Source of the DNA: Rhizobiales bacterium 2SD
Lineage (GTDB): Bacteria; Pseudomonadota; Alphaproteobacteria; Rhizobiales; Beijerinckiaceae
DNA length: 64,000 bases
NCBI GenBank assembly: GCA_005502805.1
Contig: SCMY01000011.1
Location: 172,030-236,029 of the forward strand
Reading direction: 5' to 3'
In this document: piece after piece, positions 45,356-53,162 of the stretch
Position numbering within the stretch: position 1 is the stretch's first letter
Layout of the letters: the number at the start of each line of letters is the position of its first letter
Notes under the pieces: model-generated
Seen by the model: the letters and a program-made list of their open reading frames with translations, nothing else
What the model was told of the DNA's origin: nothing
The model's database searches: none
Program-made: the position numbers and the translations under genes

Positions 45356-45888
45356 GCCGTGCGGAACGCCCGCCCGGCAACGTTCTCCGCGTGGGGCACG
45401 GCCGCGCAGGCGGGCCATCTTGGTGGAGAGACCAGTCTCGTCGATGAAGACGAGGCGCTGAGGATCGAGATCGAGCTGTGCCTCGAACCAGTCCCGGCGC
45501 CGCTTCAGGACGTCGGGGCGCTCCTGCTCCAGTGCATGGGCGGACTTTTTTTGAACGTCCAGCCATGCGACCGCAGCCAGGAACTGAGCGCGCTGTGCCC
45601 GATGACGACCGACCGCTCGGCCGATAGGCGCGCCATCATCTCGTGCAGCGTGATGTCCCGGCGCTCCTCGATCAACCCCACGATGAAGCTTTCATGCTTA
45701 TCCAGGCGCGAGGCGCGACGCCGGCCCTGTATCCGCGCCGTGGTCTCGCCGAGCCGCGCCCGTGCGATCCAGCGGATCGCCGTCGAGATCCCCACCCCGA
45801 ACCGGGCTGCCGCCTGCCGAGCCGACGCTCCATCCGTCGAAGCCCGCAAAACCCGTCCGCGAAGATCCTCGCTCAGTGCTCGTGCCAT
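45356..45888 (-). pseudogene. IS630-family transposase, N-terminal part with A7 frameshift site
   Basis: Starting at ATG 45888, the protein reads MARALSEDLRGRVLRASTDG with a helix-turn-helix (ARQAAARFGVGISTAIRWI) and reaches WTFKKS at an A7 run (minus strand, 45552-45546). The zero frame then ends at 45505 without family sequence. The -1 frame continues SAHALEQERPDVLKRRRDWF and FIDETGLSTKMARLRGRAP, giving the first DDE aspartate. This is the programmed -1 frameshift arrangement known in many alphaproteobacterial IS630 elements. The frame is cut at 45356 by the inner element. Confidence 0.82.
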
Positions 45889-46087
45889 GCCCCACCTCAT
45901 CCAACGATCAGGTTGAATCAGGCGCAGGACGCCGCGTCACTTCACAATCGATTCAATCACGGCCGGAACCGCTCTAGTGAGGCTCAGGAAGCCGCAACCC
46001 GAGACAGAGTCGTCGCCATTCCAGGCTGGCATGGAAGCAAGGGGCAATCCATGCGTGAAGCACATGGCAAAGCGAAATGATGCTGTA

Positions 46088-46117
46088 TTGCAAAAGGCAA
46101 ACTCCGCCCAATATAGC
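46088..46117 (+). promoter_or_regulatory. Candidate sigma-70 promoter of the small RNA
   Basis: TTGCAA (46088-46093) and TATAGC (46112-46117) are separated by 18 bases. Transcription would start near 46124. There is no coding sequence with a ribosome site between here and the terminator at 46224. Confidence 0.5.
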
Positions 46118-46123
46118 AGTCGC

Positions 46124-46257
46124 GGTTGTTGAACGGGCTCTGCTACTCCTCCCGGCAGCGGTCTCGTTTCAGCCGTTCCCCTCCGAGATGTTTGGCGACA
46201 ACGCCAAATGTTTCAAACTTTCCAGGCCGGTTTCCTTGCGGACGCCGGCCTTTTTTG
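46124..46257 (+). ncRNA. Candidate trans-acting small RNA with anti-Shine-Dalgarno loop
   Basis: The transcript would be about 134 bases. It can fold into CTGC-loop-GCAG (46140-46158), whose loop carries ACTCCTCCC (46145-46153). A CU-rich single strand TTCCCCTCC (46176-46184) follows, then a perfect TTTGGCG-acaa-CGCCAAA hairpin (46191-46208) and the terminator hairpin. CUCCUCCC loops are the mark of anti-SD sRNAs in alphaproteobacteria (cuckoo and alpha-r14-type families). Assignment to a family is inference. The position of the start is estimated from the promoter. Confidence 0.5.
46224..46257 (+). terminator. Intrinsic terminator
   Basis: AGGCCGG (46224-46230) pairs with CCGGCCT (46245-46251), with a 14-base loop, followed by a T-run (TTTTTTGTTT, 46251-46260). 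It is the only classical terminator seen in the window and stands without any protein gene upstream, which supports the small RNA. Confidence 0.8.
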
Positions 46258-46759
46258 TTTCTGAAACCGCCGTGTCGAATCGAGCGGGTCAGAGTCTCGA
46301 AATGCGACGAGGCGAGATTTGCTCTCGGCCATCGGACAGGCGCCGTTCGGCCACGCTTATGCAGGGAAGTCGCGCCAAGCAAGCACGCTGGGCTCTCACC
46401 TCGGCGATGATCGCGGCCACGGTGGCGCTGCGCGATCGTGGTCCATTCAAGATCGGATGGGTTGGCTTCTGCCGCTTGCGCCCGGCAGGCTTCGCGGCTG
46501 GCCGGCGGCGTTCCGCAAATGGTGGGACGAGCGAAGCCAACCGAGGAAAGGGGCTGGATGGCGCAGGTGCTGCGGGTCCGGTGCAAGAGAAGGATGGAGA
46601 AGGAAGGTATCGATGAGTTGGGGGGAAGGTGCCTCGTGCGGCCGTGCTCGAAAAGGCCGACTTTAAGATCGACCTGGAGGAGAGCACCCGAAAGGCAAAA
46701 AAATGCCGCCGCGGCAATGGCGAGATCGTCATGCGCGGGCTCCTTTCGAGGCGATGCCG
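46258..46759. other. Non-coding or decayed stretch between small RNA and SRPBCC remnant
   Basis: About 500 bases without a supported gene. Plus-strand frames at 46319-46666 and 46077-46616 have no motif, no good ribosome site and conflicting frames. GC-rich codon bias alone explains their length. It may be the debris of older insertions; the stretch is flanked by the sRNA terminator and a gene fragment. Confidence 0.4.
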
Positions 46760-46965
46760 CTACCAGCTGATGTCCGGTACGACGAGCTTGATGAGTTGGT
46801 CCAGGGAATCCTGCCCGCCGAGATAATACGCGTCGGGCGCGATCACGCCAGGCACGCCTTCCCGCTCGACGTCGATCTCGGTGCCCACGGAAACAGCCTT
46901 CAGGATCACGGTGACGCGCAACTCACCGGCCAGGTTCGGATTCTCGAGACGCTCAAGATCCGGCG
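46760..46965 (-). pseudogene. C-terminal fragment of an SRPBCC/AHSA1-domain protein
   Basis: On the minus strand the frame reads LAGELRVTVILKAVSVGTEI, EREGVPGVIAPDAYYLGGQD and SLDQLIKLVVPDISW, ending at TAG 46760. This matches the last strands and the long C-terminal helix of Aha1-like SRPBCC proteins (LaGem.vt..l, GTE, eGiP..I, yLGwqeSLdqLa.LvepdI). The upstream half, including the N-terminal alpha-beta core, is missing, so the gene is truncated. Confidence 0.7.
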
Positions 46966-47071
46966 CGGGCGGCCGGCCAACGCGATTTCCAGAAATGGAG
47001 AATCAGCACAGACTGCATCAGCGCAACGGACGTTCGCCTAGGTCGGATTGTCTTTTCAGGGTTGGCACCTC

Positions 47072-48625
47072 ATGGCTCCTGCTGTTGCCTTCGCTGCACG
47101 CCTCGACACCCCCGAGCCGGAATACCGCGTCCTGCCTCACAATATCGAGGCGGAGCAGGCGCTTCTGGGCGCGATCTTGGTCAACAACGACGCCTTCTAC
47201 CGCGTTTCCGACTTCCTGCTGCCGGATCATTTCTTCGAGCCGATCCACCAGCGCGTCTTCGAGCTGACGGCAAGCCTGATCCGCGCCGGCAAGATCGCCA
47301 CGCCGATCACACTCAAGACCTTCGTCAACGACCTCGAACTCGGCGACATCACGCCGAGCCAGTATCTCGCGCGCCTCGCCGCCGAGGCGACGACCGTCAT
47401 CAATGCCGGCGATTACGGCCGCACGATCTACGACCTCGCCATCCGCCGCCAGCTCATCGGCGTCGGCGAGAACCTCGTCAACATCGCCTATGACGCGCCG
47501 GTCGAGATGGCGCCGCGCGAACAGATCGAGGATGCAGAGCGCAGGCTTTACGAGCTGGCCGAGAAGGGCCGCTACGAGGGCGGCTTCCAGAAATTCGATG
47601 GCGCGCTGCGGCTGGCCATCGACATGGCGGTGAGCGCCTACCAGCGCGATGGCGGCCTCTCCGGCATCTCGACGGGCCTGCGCGACGTCGACCGGAGCAT
47701 GGGGGGCCTCCAGCGTTCGGACCTGCTCGTGCTCGCCGGCCGCCCGGCCATGGGCAAGACCTCGCTCGCGACCAACATCGCCTTCAACATCGCCAAGGCC
47801 TGGCGCGGCGAACGCCAGGAAGACGGGTCGTTCAAATCGGTCGATGGTGGCGTCGTCGGCTTCTTCTCGCTCGAGATGTCGTCCGACCAGCTCGCGACCC
47901 GCATCGTCGCCGAGCAGTCGGGCATCTCCTCCTACAAGATCCGGCAGGGGCGCATCACCGAGGCCGATTTCGCCCGCATCACTGACGTCGCCGCCCAGAT
48001 AGAGAAGCTGCCGCTCTATATCGACCAGACCGGCGGCATCTCGATCGCGCAGCTCATGGCCCGCGCCCGGCGGCTCAAGCGCCAGAAGGGGCTCGACGTC
48101 CTGTTCATCGACTATCTCCAACTCCTTGCCGGTTCCGGCAAGGCCGGGCAGAACCGTGTGCAGGAGCTGACGGAGATCACCACCAGCCTGAAGGCGCTGG
48201 CAAAGGAGCTCAACGTCCCGATCGTCGCGCTCTCCCAGCTCTCACGGAAGGTCGAAGAGCGTGACGACAAGCGCCCACAGCTCGCGGACCTGCGCGAATC
48301 CGGCTCGATCGAGCAGGATGCCGACGTGGTGATGTTCGTCTACCGCGAGGAATACTACCTCAAGGGCAAGGAGCCGCGCTCCGGCACCGAAGAGCACAAC
48401 AAATGGCAGATCGAGATGGAGGCCGCCCATGGTCTTGCCGAACTGATCATCGGCAAGCAGCGTCACGGCCCGACCGGAACAGTCGGCTTGCAGTTTGACG
48501 CCGAGGTAACCCGTTTCTCCAATCGCGCGGATGAATCGCGCTTGCCCGAGTGCGCAGGATCCGAAAAGGACAAGAGGTCGTTCGAACCCTCTGGGATCGT
48601 ATCCCTCCAGCCCAACAGCTCATAA
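47072..48625 (+). CDS. dnaB: Replicative DNA helicase DnaB, atypical C-terminus
   Basis: This 517-residue hexameric helicase starts RVLPHNIEAEQALLGAILVNN. It has the RecA-type core with Walker A AGRPAMGKTSLATNIAF near residue 228, Walker B VLFIDYLQLL, IVALSQLSRKVEERDDKRPQ and DLRESGSIEQDADVVMFVYRE. It begins without its usual rpsF-rpsR-rplI neighbours, beside IS elements. The core ends SNRADESRLPE, but then about 25 residues follow (CAGSEKDKRSFEPSG...) instead of the usual end within 2-5 residues. This suggests a 3' breakpoint near 48549 and possibly a second copy. ATG 47072 is chosen over 47048, which lacks a ribosome site. Confidence 0.9.
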   Translation: MAPAVAFAARLDTPEPEYRVLPHNIEAEQALLGAILVNNDAFYRVSDFLLPDHFFEPIHQRVFELTASLIRAGKIATPITLKTFVNDLELGDITPSQYLARLAAEATTVINAGDYGRTIYDLAIRRQLIGVGENLVNIAYDAPVEMAPREQIEDAERRLYELAEKGRYEGGFQKFDGALRLAIDMAVSAYQRDGGLSGISTGLRDVDRSMGGLQRSDLLVLAGRPAMGKTSLATNIAFNIAKAWRGERQEDGSFKSVDGGVVGFFSLEMSSDQLATRIVAEQSGISSYKIRQGRITEADFARITDVAAQIEKLPLYIDQTGGISIAQLMARARRLKRQKGLDVLFIDYLQLLAGSGKAGQNRVQELTEITTSLKALAKELNVPIVALSQLSRKVEERDDKRPQLADLRESGSIEQDADVVMFVYREEYYLKGKEPRSGTEEHNKWQIEMEAAHGLAELIIGKQRHGPTGTVGLQFDAEVTRFSNRADESRLPECAGSEKDKRSFEPSGIVSLQPNSS

Positions 48626-48723
48626 CACTGTTCGCTTGTTTAGCGGGAATTCAACGCTAGGCCCTTGCTTCGCCTCGATATGGCTAAGCCACGTCTCGCT
48701 CGCCCGAACGCGTTTGGTATGGA

Positions 48724-49449
48724 TCAAATTTGAGAACGCTCACTTCGCGCGCCAAGTGCTGAGCCGAGCGCGAACCGTGATTTGTCGAGCGCCTCAGCCG
48801 GGCTCAAACCGCGCATCGTGTAGTAGAGGTCACGGCCGAGTGCGAGTACATCCGGATTTCCGCTATTGGCCTGCTCGACCGCCCAGACGGCTTGAGCGAC
48901 CACCGCGCTCTTCTCCACAACCTTGTTTACCAGATGCAGTGACCGGGCCTCATGCGCATCCATCAGCCTAGCATTGTAGACGATGTCGAACAGCACCTTT
49001 TTGGGGAGCGCATCGCGGACGATCGCGAGGGCCAGGAACGGAAACAGCCCGTGGGCCGCTTCCGGCAGGCCAAGCGTCGCATCCTCTGCAACAAACGCGA
49101 GATCGCAGCCCACGACGAGGCCGAAGCCGCCTGCGTGTGCGTTGCCATTGACGGCCGCGACGAGGGGCTTGCCGAGACGAGCCATCTCGTTGAGCAGGTC
49201 GATATGGGCCCGCCCGAATTCCATGCGGCCGGCCGTGGTCGGCCCCGCTCCTTGATAGTCACCGCCAAGGCAAAAAATGTCGCCATGGCCAGTGAGCACG
49301 CAGCCCGCCACCGTCGGATCCCGCCGTGCCGCGTCCAACCCGGCCGTCAGTTCCTCCGCCATCTGCTGAGTGATGCGGTTGCCCGCATCGGGGCGCTTCA
49401 TCGTGAGCACGACGACGCGACCGTCGCGGTTCGTCTCCACCTGTGACAT
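48724..49449 (-). CDS. Enoyl-CoA hydratase/isomerase family protein
   Basis: The 241-residue crotonase-fold protein has CVLTGHGDIFCLGGDYQGA and VNGNAHAGGFGLVVGCDLAF, the two oxyanion-hole blocks, and LPEAAHGLFPF with the likely catalytic glutamate near residue 133. The start at 49449 follows GGGGAGGAG. It is downstream of the Fe-alcohol dehydrogenase on the minus strand, with a 130-base gap, and converges with dnaB. Its substrate is unknown; it probably belongs to the LacI-linked catabolic locus. Confidence 0.88.
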   Translation of the reverse strand: MSQVETNRDGRVVVLTMKRPDAGNRITQQMAEELTAGLDAARRDPTVAGCVLTGHGDIFCLGGDYQGAGPTTAGRMEFGRAHIDLLNEMARLGKPLVAAVNGNAHAGGFGLVVGCDLAFVAEDATLGLPEAAHGLFPFLALAIVRDALPKKVLFDIVYNARLMDAHEARSLHLVNKVVEKSAVVAQAVWAVEQANSGNPDVLALGRDLYYTMRGLSPAEALDKSRFALGSALGARSERSQI

Positions 49450-49581
49450 GTCTCCTCCCCTCAGCGCGTTTCCGACCCGCCGCTCAGCGTCCGGCCACAT
49501 TCGGTCCTTTGGCCGGGCAGCGGTGACCACAGCGCCAGCCCTTTCGGTTCGAGATCCGCCTGCGCGAAGACGGCTGATTCC

Positions 49582-50751
49582 TCATGCCCAGGCCCGACGA
49601 TAGAGGTCCTGAATCGTCATCGCGTCCGGGACCCGGGGATTGTTCGCCGGCGATCCCGAGGCGAGAGCCTGTTCGGCCATGAGCGGCAGGACGTCCTTCC
49701 ACTTCCGTTCGTCGATGCCATACGCCTGCGGAGTTGGCACCTGAAGATCGTGGTTGAGCTGCCGCAATGCTGCGGTCAGGCGGGAGGCGGCGACTTCGTC
49801 GTCATCGCCATCGCCGGCAAGTCCCAACGCGCCTGAGATCGCGGCATAGCGTGCCGGGGCGCCGGCCGCTGACCATTCGCTGACCGCCGGCAGCAACATG
49901 GCGTTGGAGAGGCCGTGTGCGACGTGAAAATGGGCCCCGATCGGCCGGCTCATCCCATGCACAAGCGCGACCGAAGCGTTCGAAAAGGCGATGCCAGCCT
50001 GCGTTGCCGCCAGCATCATGGCTTCGCGGGCCGCGCGATTCCCCGGCTCGTTGCAGGCCGTCGGTAGATTGTTCCAGATCGTTTTCGCGGCCGAGAGCGC
50101 CAGCGCGTCGGTGAACGGATTGGCCCGTCGCGAGACATACGCCTCGATCGCATGGGTCAGCGCATCGATCCCCGTATCCGCGATCAGCCGATACGGTTTG
50201 GTCAATGTGAGCTCGTAGTCGACGATGGCGATGCTCGGGAGATAGGCGAGACCGGCGCAGAGCATCTTCTCGTCCGTACGCTCGTCCGTGACGATCGTGA
50301 AGCGCGTGGCTTCCGACCCGGTGCCGGCGGTGGTCGGAATCGCCACGATAGGCAAGCCCGGCGCGTCCTCCTGATGAGGCGCCTTGAGCGAGGCCATCTC
50401 TCCGCCCCGAAGGCTGAGAACCGCAGCCGCCTTCGCGGTGTCGATCGGACTGCCGCCGCCAAGGCCGATCACGCAATCATGACCGCCTTCGCCGATGAAG
50501 GCGGTTGCCGCAACAACGGAAGCGACGGTCGGATCGGGAACGGCGTCGGCGAAGACCCGCACCTCGATTCCGGCGTTGCCGAGCCCCGCCTTGAGCCGCG
50601 CAAGAGCACCGCTATGGGCGATGAAGCGATCGGTGACGACAGCCGGACGCCCGAGGCCGAGCTGCGCAAGCGCCTGCGGCAAATCATCGAGGGCGCCGGC
50701 GCCGATCCGCATGATGCGGGGCAAAGCGATAGCGTGCACGTCTGCTCTCAT
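49582..50751 (-). CDS. Iron-containing alcohol dehydrogenase (maleylacetate reductase-like)
   Basis: The 389-residue group III dehydrogenase has the NAD(P)-binding motif VIGLGGGSPIDTAKA near residue 93. The metal ligands are D-T-G-I-D-A-L-T-H (Asp and His near 190-200) and the His pair in VALVHGMSRPIGAHFHVAHG near 258-275. It oxidises an alcohol or reduces the corresponding aldehyde or ketone. The start at 50751 is directly behind GGAG and has no spacer; the GTG a few codons on is an alternative. It lies between the PEP-mutase-family gene and the hydratase. Confidence 0.9.
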   Translation of the reverse strand: MRADVHAIALPRIMRIGAGALDDLPQALAQLGLGRPAVVTDRFIAHSGALARLKAGLGNAGIEVRVFADAVPDPTVASVVAATAFIGEGGHDCVIGLGGGSPIDTAKAAAVLSLRGGEMASLKAPHQEDAPGLPIVAIPTTAGTGSEATRFTIVTDERTDEKMLCAGLAYLPSIAIVDYELTLTKPYRLIADTGIDALTHAIEAYVSRRANPFTDALALSAAKTIWNNLPTACNEPGNRAAREAMMLAATQAGIAFSNASVALVHGMSRPIGAHFHVAHGLSNAMLLPAVSEWSAAGAPARYAAISGALGLAGDGDDDEVAASRLTAALRQLNHDLQVPTPQAYGIDERKWKDVLPLMAEQALASGSPANNPRVPDAMTIQDLYRRAWA

Positions 50752-50854
50752 CTCCAGGATTCTGGCTGAGGCGGCTCGCCGGAGCCGGTTGCCAGGAACG
50801 TCGGCTTCCAGCGATCGCACTGGCAAGCGTCGCGGGCGGGACGCCGATCGGTCT

Positions 50855-51727
50855 CTACGAGGCGTAGCTTTGCTCGCGTGCGACCATTTCGGACAGACCG
50901 ACGAACTCGTTGAAATCCTCGAAGGGCGTCAACAGGTCGGCCACGGCGTTGGTGGAACAGCCTTCGGCCATGAACCGCTCCATCATCGTCTTGACCGCCT
51001 TGTGCATCGCCAACATCGGCTCGACGGGGCACAGCGCATAGTCAAAGCCGAGCTCGTAGACTTCCTTCAAGGACAGGAAGGGGCTCTTCCCCGACCGCAC
51101 CATGTTGAACAGCAATGGCTTGCCGAGAGGACGCAGGCGGTCGCTGATCTGCTTCATCTGCTCGACGCTCTCGATCGCGTCGACATAAAGCCCATCCGCC
51201 CCGACATGGGCGTAGCCGGTGAGCCGGGCGATCGCGTCGTCAAGGCCGGTGACCGCGAGGGAATCAGTCCTCGCCACAATGAAGAAGTTCGGATCCCGCC
51301 GCGCATCCAACATCGCCCGCAGCTTCTGCTGCATCTCCTCGGGGCTGACGAGCTGCTTGCCGGCGAAATGCCCGCATTTCTTGGGAACGGCCTGATCCTC
51401 GAGGTGCAGGACCGAAGCGCCGGCCTCCTCCCAGAGGGAGATCGTGCGCGCCGCGTCGAGTACGCCGCCATAGCCGGTGTCGGCATCGGCGAAGACCGGC
51501 ACGCTGGTCACACGGCAGATCCGGCGGATGTGCTCGAACATTTCGGTCTGACTAAGGAGGCCGACGTCCGGCGCGCCAGCTACGATCGCCGAGGCGACAA
51601 AGCCGCTGACATAGATGGCCGGGGCTCCGGCTTGCTCCGCGAGCTTGGCGGTGACTGCATCGTGCGCGCCCATGCAGACGAAGGGAGGGGTTCTCAGTAG
51701 TTCTCGGAAGCGAGCTGAGCGGCTCAA
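50855..51727 (-). CDS. Isocitrate lyase/PEP mutase-family enzyme (2-methylisocitrate lyase or oxaloacetate decarboxylase type)
   Basis: This 290-residue TIM-barrel enzyme shows VFADADTGYGGVLDAART (Mg-binding Asp) and LHLEDQAVPKKCGHFAGKQLV, where the catalytic Cys of lyases sits in KKCGH. RTDSLAV and NMVRSGKSPFL follow. The KKCGH motif favours a carbon-carbon lyase over a PEP mutase. TTG is the start; GGGAG precedes it, and no ATG occurs in the first 18 codons except an internal one. It is the first gene of the minus arm behind the LacI-type operator. Confidence 0.87.
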   Translation of the reverse strand: MSRSARFRELLRTPPFVCMGAHDAVTAKLAEQAGAPAIYVSGFVASAIVAGAPDVGLLSQTEMFEHIRRICRVTSVPVFADADTGYGGVLDAARTISLWEEAGASVLHLEDQAVPKKCGHFAGKQLVSPEEMQQKLRAMLDARRDPNFFIVARTDSLAVTGLDDAIARLTGYAHVGADGLYVDAIESVEQMKQISDRLRPLGKPLLFNMVRSGKSPFLSLKEVYELGFDYALCPVEPMLAMHKAVKTMMERFMAEGCSTNAVADLLTPFEDFNEFVGLSEMVAREQSYAS

Positions 51728-51793
51728 ATCGGCTCTCCCATTTGGATGTGCGGCGTTCAGCGCGGGCGCACGGAACGCATGTGGTCAGTCGCC

Positions 51794-51809
51794 ACGTTAG
51801 CGCGAACGT
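51794..51809. promoter_or_regulatory. LacI-type operator in the PEPM/lacI intergenic region
   Basis: ACGTTAGCGCGAACGT (51794-51809) has arms ACGTT/AACGT around the GCGC centre; GTTAGCGCGAAC differs from the LacI-family consensus GTTAGCGCTAAC by one base. It stands 67 bases before the PEPM-family start and 120 bases before the lacI-type gene, so it could serve both. Confidence 0.55.
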
Positions 51810-51929
51810 AATACAGTGACTTAATTGGCGCAAGAGCCTTCGAGATGGCTTCTCTCAGTCCGGCGAAATTTTCGGTAAGCTGGTGCAGCATGGACGATAT
51901 CGAATGACACCGAACAACGAGCGACCCGA

Positions 51930-52955
51930 GTGACAGCAGCGTCGGAAAAAATCGTCGGGCGCGGAAAAGCCCGCATGGCGGACGTCGCCGCCATGGCAGG
52001 CGTTTCCGCCATGACCGTCTCTCGCGTGCTGCGAGATCCCAATTGCGTCACACCGGAGACGCTTCGCCGCATCGAAGCGGCAATCGACGCGACCGGCTAC
52101 GTCCCGAACCGGATTGCCGGCAGCCTCGCGTCGCGGCGCACTGACATTGTTGGGCTGATCGTGCCGAGCCTGCGCAACTCGCTCTTCGCCGAGACGATCA
52201 AGGGCGTCTCAGACATCCTCGGCTCCGAACATCACCTTATGATCGCCGACAGCGGATATACCCTGAAAGGAGAGGAGGTCGCGATCCGCGCGTTTCTCGG
52301 CCAGCGCATCTGCGGCATCATCCTCCACAACACCAAGCACTCCCCTCGCAGCCGGGTCATGCTCCAGGAGGCGGGAATCCCCTGCATCGAGACGGGGAAT
52401 CTCATCCGGCAACCGATCGACATGACGGTCGGCTTCTCAAATCACGACGCGGCCTGCACCATGACGGAACATCTGTTGGGCCGGGGTTACCGCCATATCG
52501 GCTTCGTCAGCCTGCCGACGAAGGACAACGACCGCGCCGCCGAGCGCAAGGCCGGCTATCTCACCGCGCTCGCCCGCGCAGGCGTTTCCGCCAATCCCGC
52601 GCTCGTCCTCGAAAGCCCGCCGGGATTGAAGAGTGGCGGGCAGGCGCTCGTCCGGCTCGTCGAAACCGCGCCCGAGGTCGATGCGGTGTTCCTGTCCGGT
52701 GATGTGCTCGCCACAGGCGCCCTGCTCGAGGCCAACCGGAGGGGCTGGGACGTTCCCGGGCGCATCGCCATCGCCGGGTCCGACGACAACGAACTGCAGG
52801 AGTGCGTGTCTCCGCCGCTCACGACATTGCGGTTTCCGCGCTACGAAATCGGGCGACGCGCGGCCGGGATGTTGCTCGATCGTCTCTCTGGGCGCTCGAC
52901 GGGACCGGCCATTCTCGATCTCGGATACGAGATCATCGAACGCTCCAGCACCTGA
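51930..52955 (+). CDS. LacI-family transcriptional regulator
   Basis: This 341-residue regulator has a LacI-type HTH at about residues 16-40 (MADVAAMAGVSAMTVSRVLRDP) and the hinge helix YVPNRIAGSLASRRTDIVG. The periplasmic-binding-protein-like effector domain follows (GLIVPSLRNSLFAETI, AIAGSDDNELQECVSPPLTT). It is most like gluconate-type (GntR) LacI proteins. GTG 51930 is the start; no strong ribosome site is seen, so translation may be low, as in many autoregulated repressors. It stands between two catabolic gene groups. Confidence 0.92.
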   Translation: MTAASEKIVGRGKARMADVAAMAGVSAMTVSRVLRDPNCVTPETLRRIEAAIDATGYVPNRIAGSLASRRTDIVGLIVPSLRNSLFAETIKGVSDILGSEHHLMIADSGYTLKGEEVAIRAFLGQRICGIILHNTKHSPRSRVMLQEAGIPCIETGNLIRQPIDMTVGFSNHDAACTMTEHLLGRGYRHIGFVSLPTKDNDRAAERKAGYLTALARAGVSANPALVLESPPGLKSGGQALVRLVETAPEVDAVFLSGDVLATGALLEANRRGWDVPGRIAIAGSDDNELQECVSPPLTTLRFPRYEIGRRAAGMLLDRLSGRSTGPAILDLGYEIIERSST

Positions 52956-53005
52956 CAGTCGCCTTCGTCGTCGGCAGCTCTTGCGCTCGGTTTCGTTCTC
53001 TGTAA

Positions 53006-53021
53006 GGTTATCGCTAACGTT
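53006..53021. promoter_or_regulatory. LacI-type operator before the CMD-SDR-TRAP operon
   Basis: GGTTATCGCTAACGTT contains GTTA-TCGC-TAAC (53007-53018), a perfect palindrome of the half-site GTTA with a four-base centre, 145 bases before the CMD start. The half-site matches the operator at 51794-51809, so both arms may answer to the same LacI-type protein. Confidence 0.55.
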
Positions 53022-53162
53022 GCTTGCTCGCCACGTGGCGACGACCAGCCGAACGGGAGCCACCAGGTGCCGGCAGCCTCTGCATCACGTGGATCGTCAT
53101 GCCGATAGTCGTGACCGATCCTCATGCGGCCCGTCCCACCCCTCAGGCAGGGATCGTGTCCC

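Larger units (their letters stand above)
43568..45974 (-). mobile_element. IS630-family insertion sequence, interrupted by an IS110-family element
   Basis: Terminal inverted repeats GAGCGGTTCCGG at 43568-43579 and, reverse complemented, at 45963-45974 are bounded by TA dinucleotides (43566-43567 and 45975-45976), the target duplication expected for IS630. The transposase runs on the minus strand. Its N-terminal part is at the right and its C-terminal part at the left, split by the IS1111-type element 43992-45352. Excluding the insert, the element is about 1.05 kb, a normal IS630 size. Confidence 0.85.

Noticed and set aside
46077..46666. Long plus-strand open frames over the sRNA and following stretch
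   Set aside because: They cross the terminator at 46224-46257, lack ribosome sites and show no protein family pattern.
48570..48612. GTTCGAACC-like T-arm sequence near the dnaB end, suggesting a tRNA 3' end or attachment site
   Set aside because: The stem pairs badly (ten-base loop), no acceptor, anticodon or D arm can be built upstream, and no duplicate of the sequence was found elsewhere in the window.
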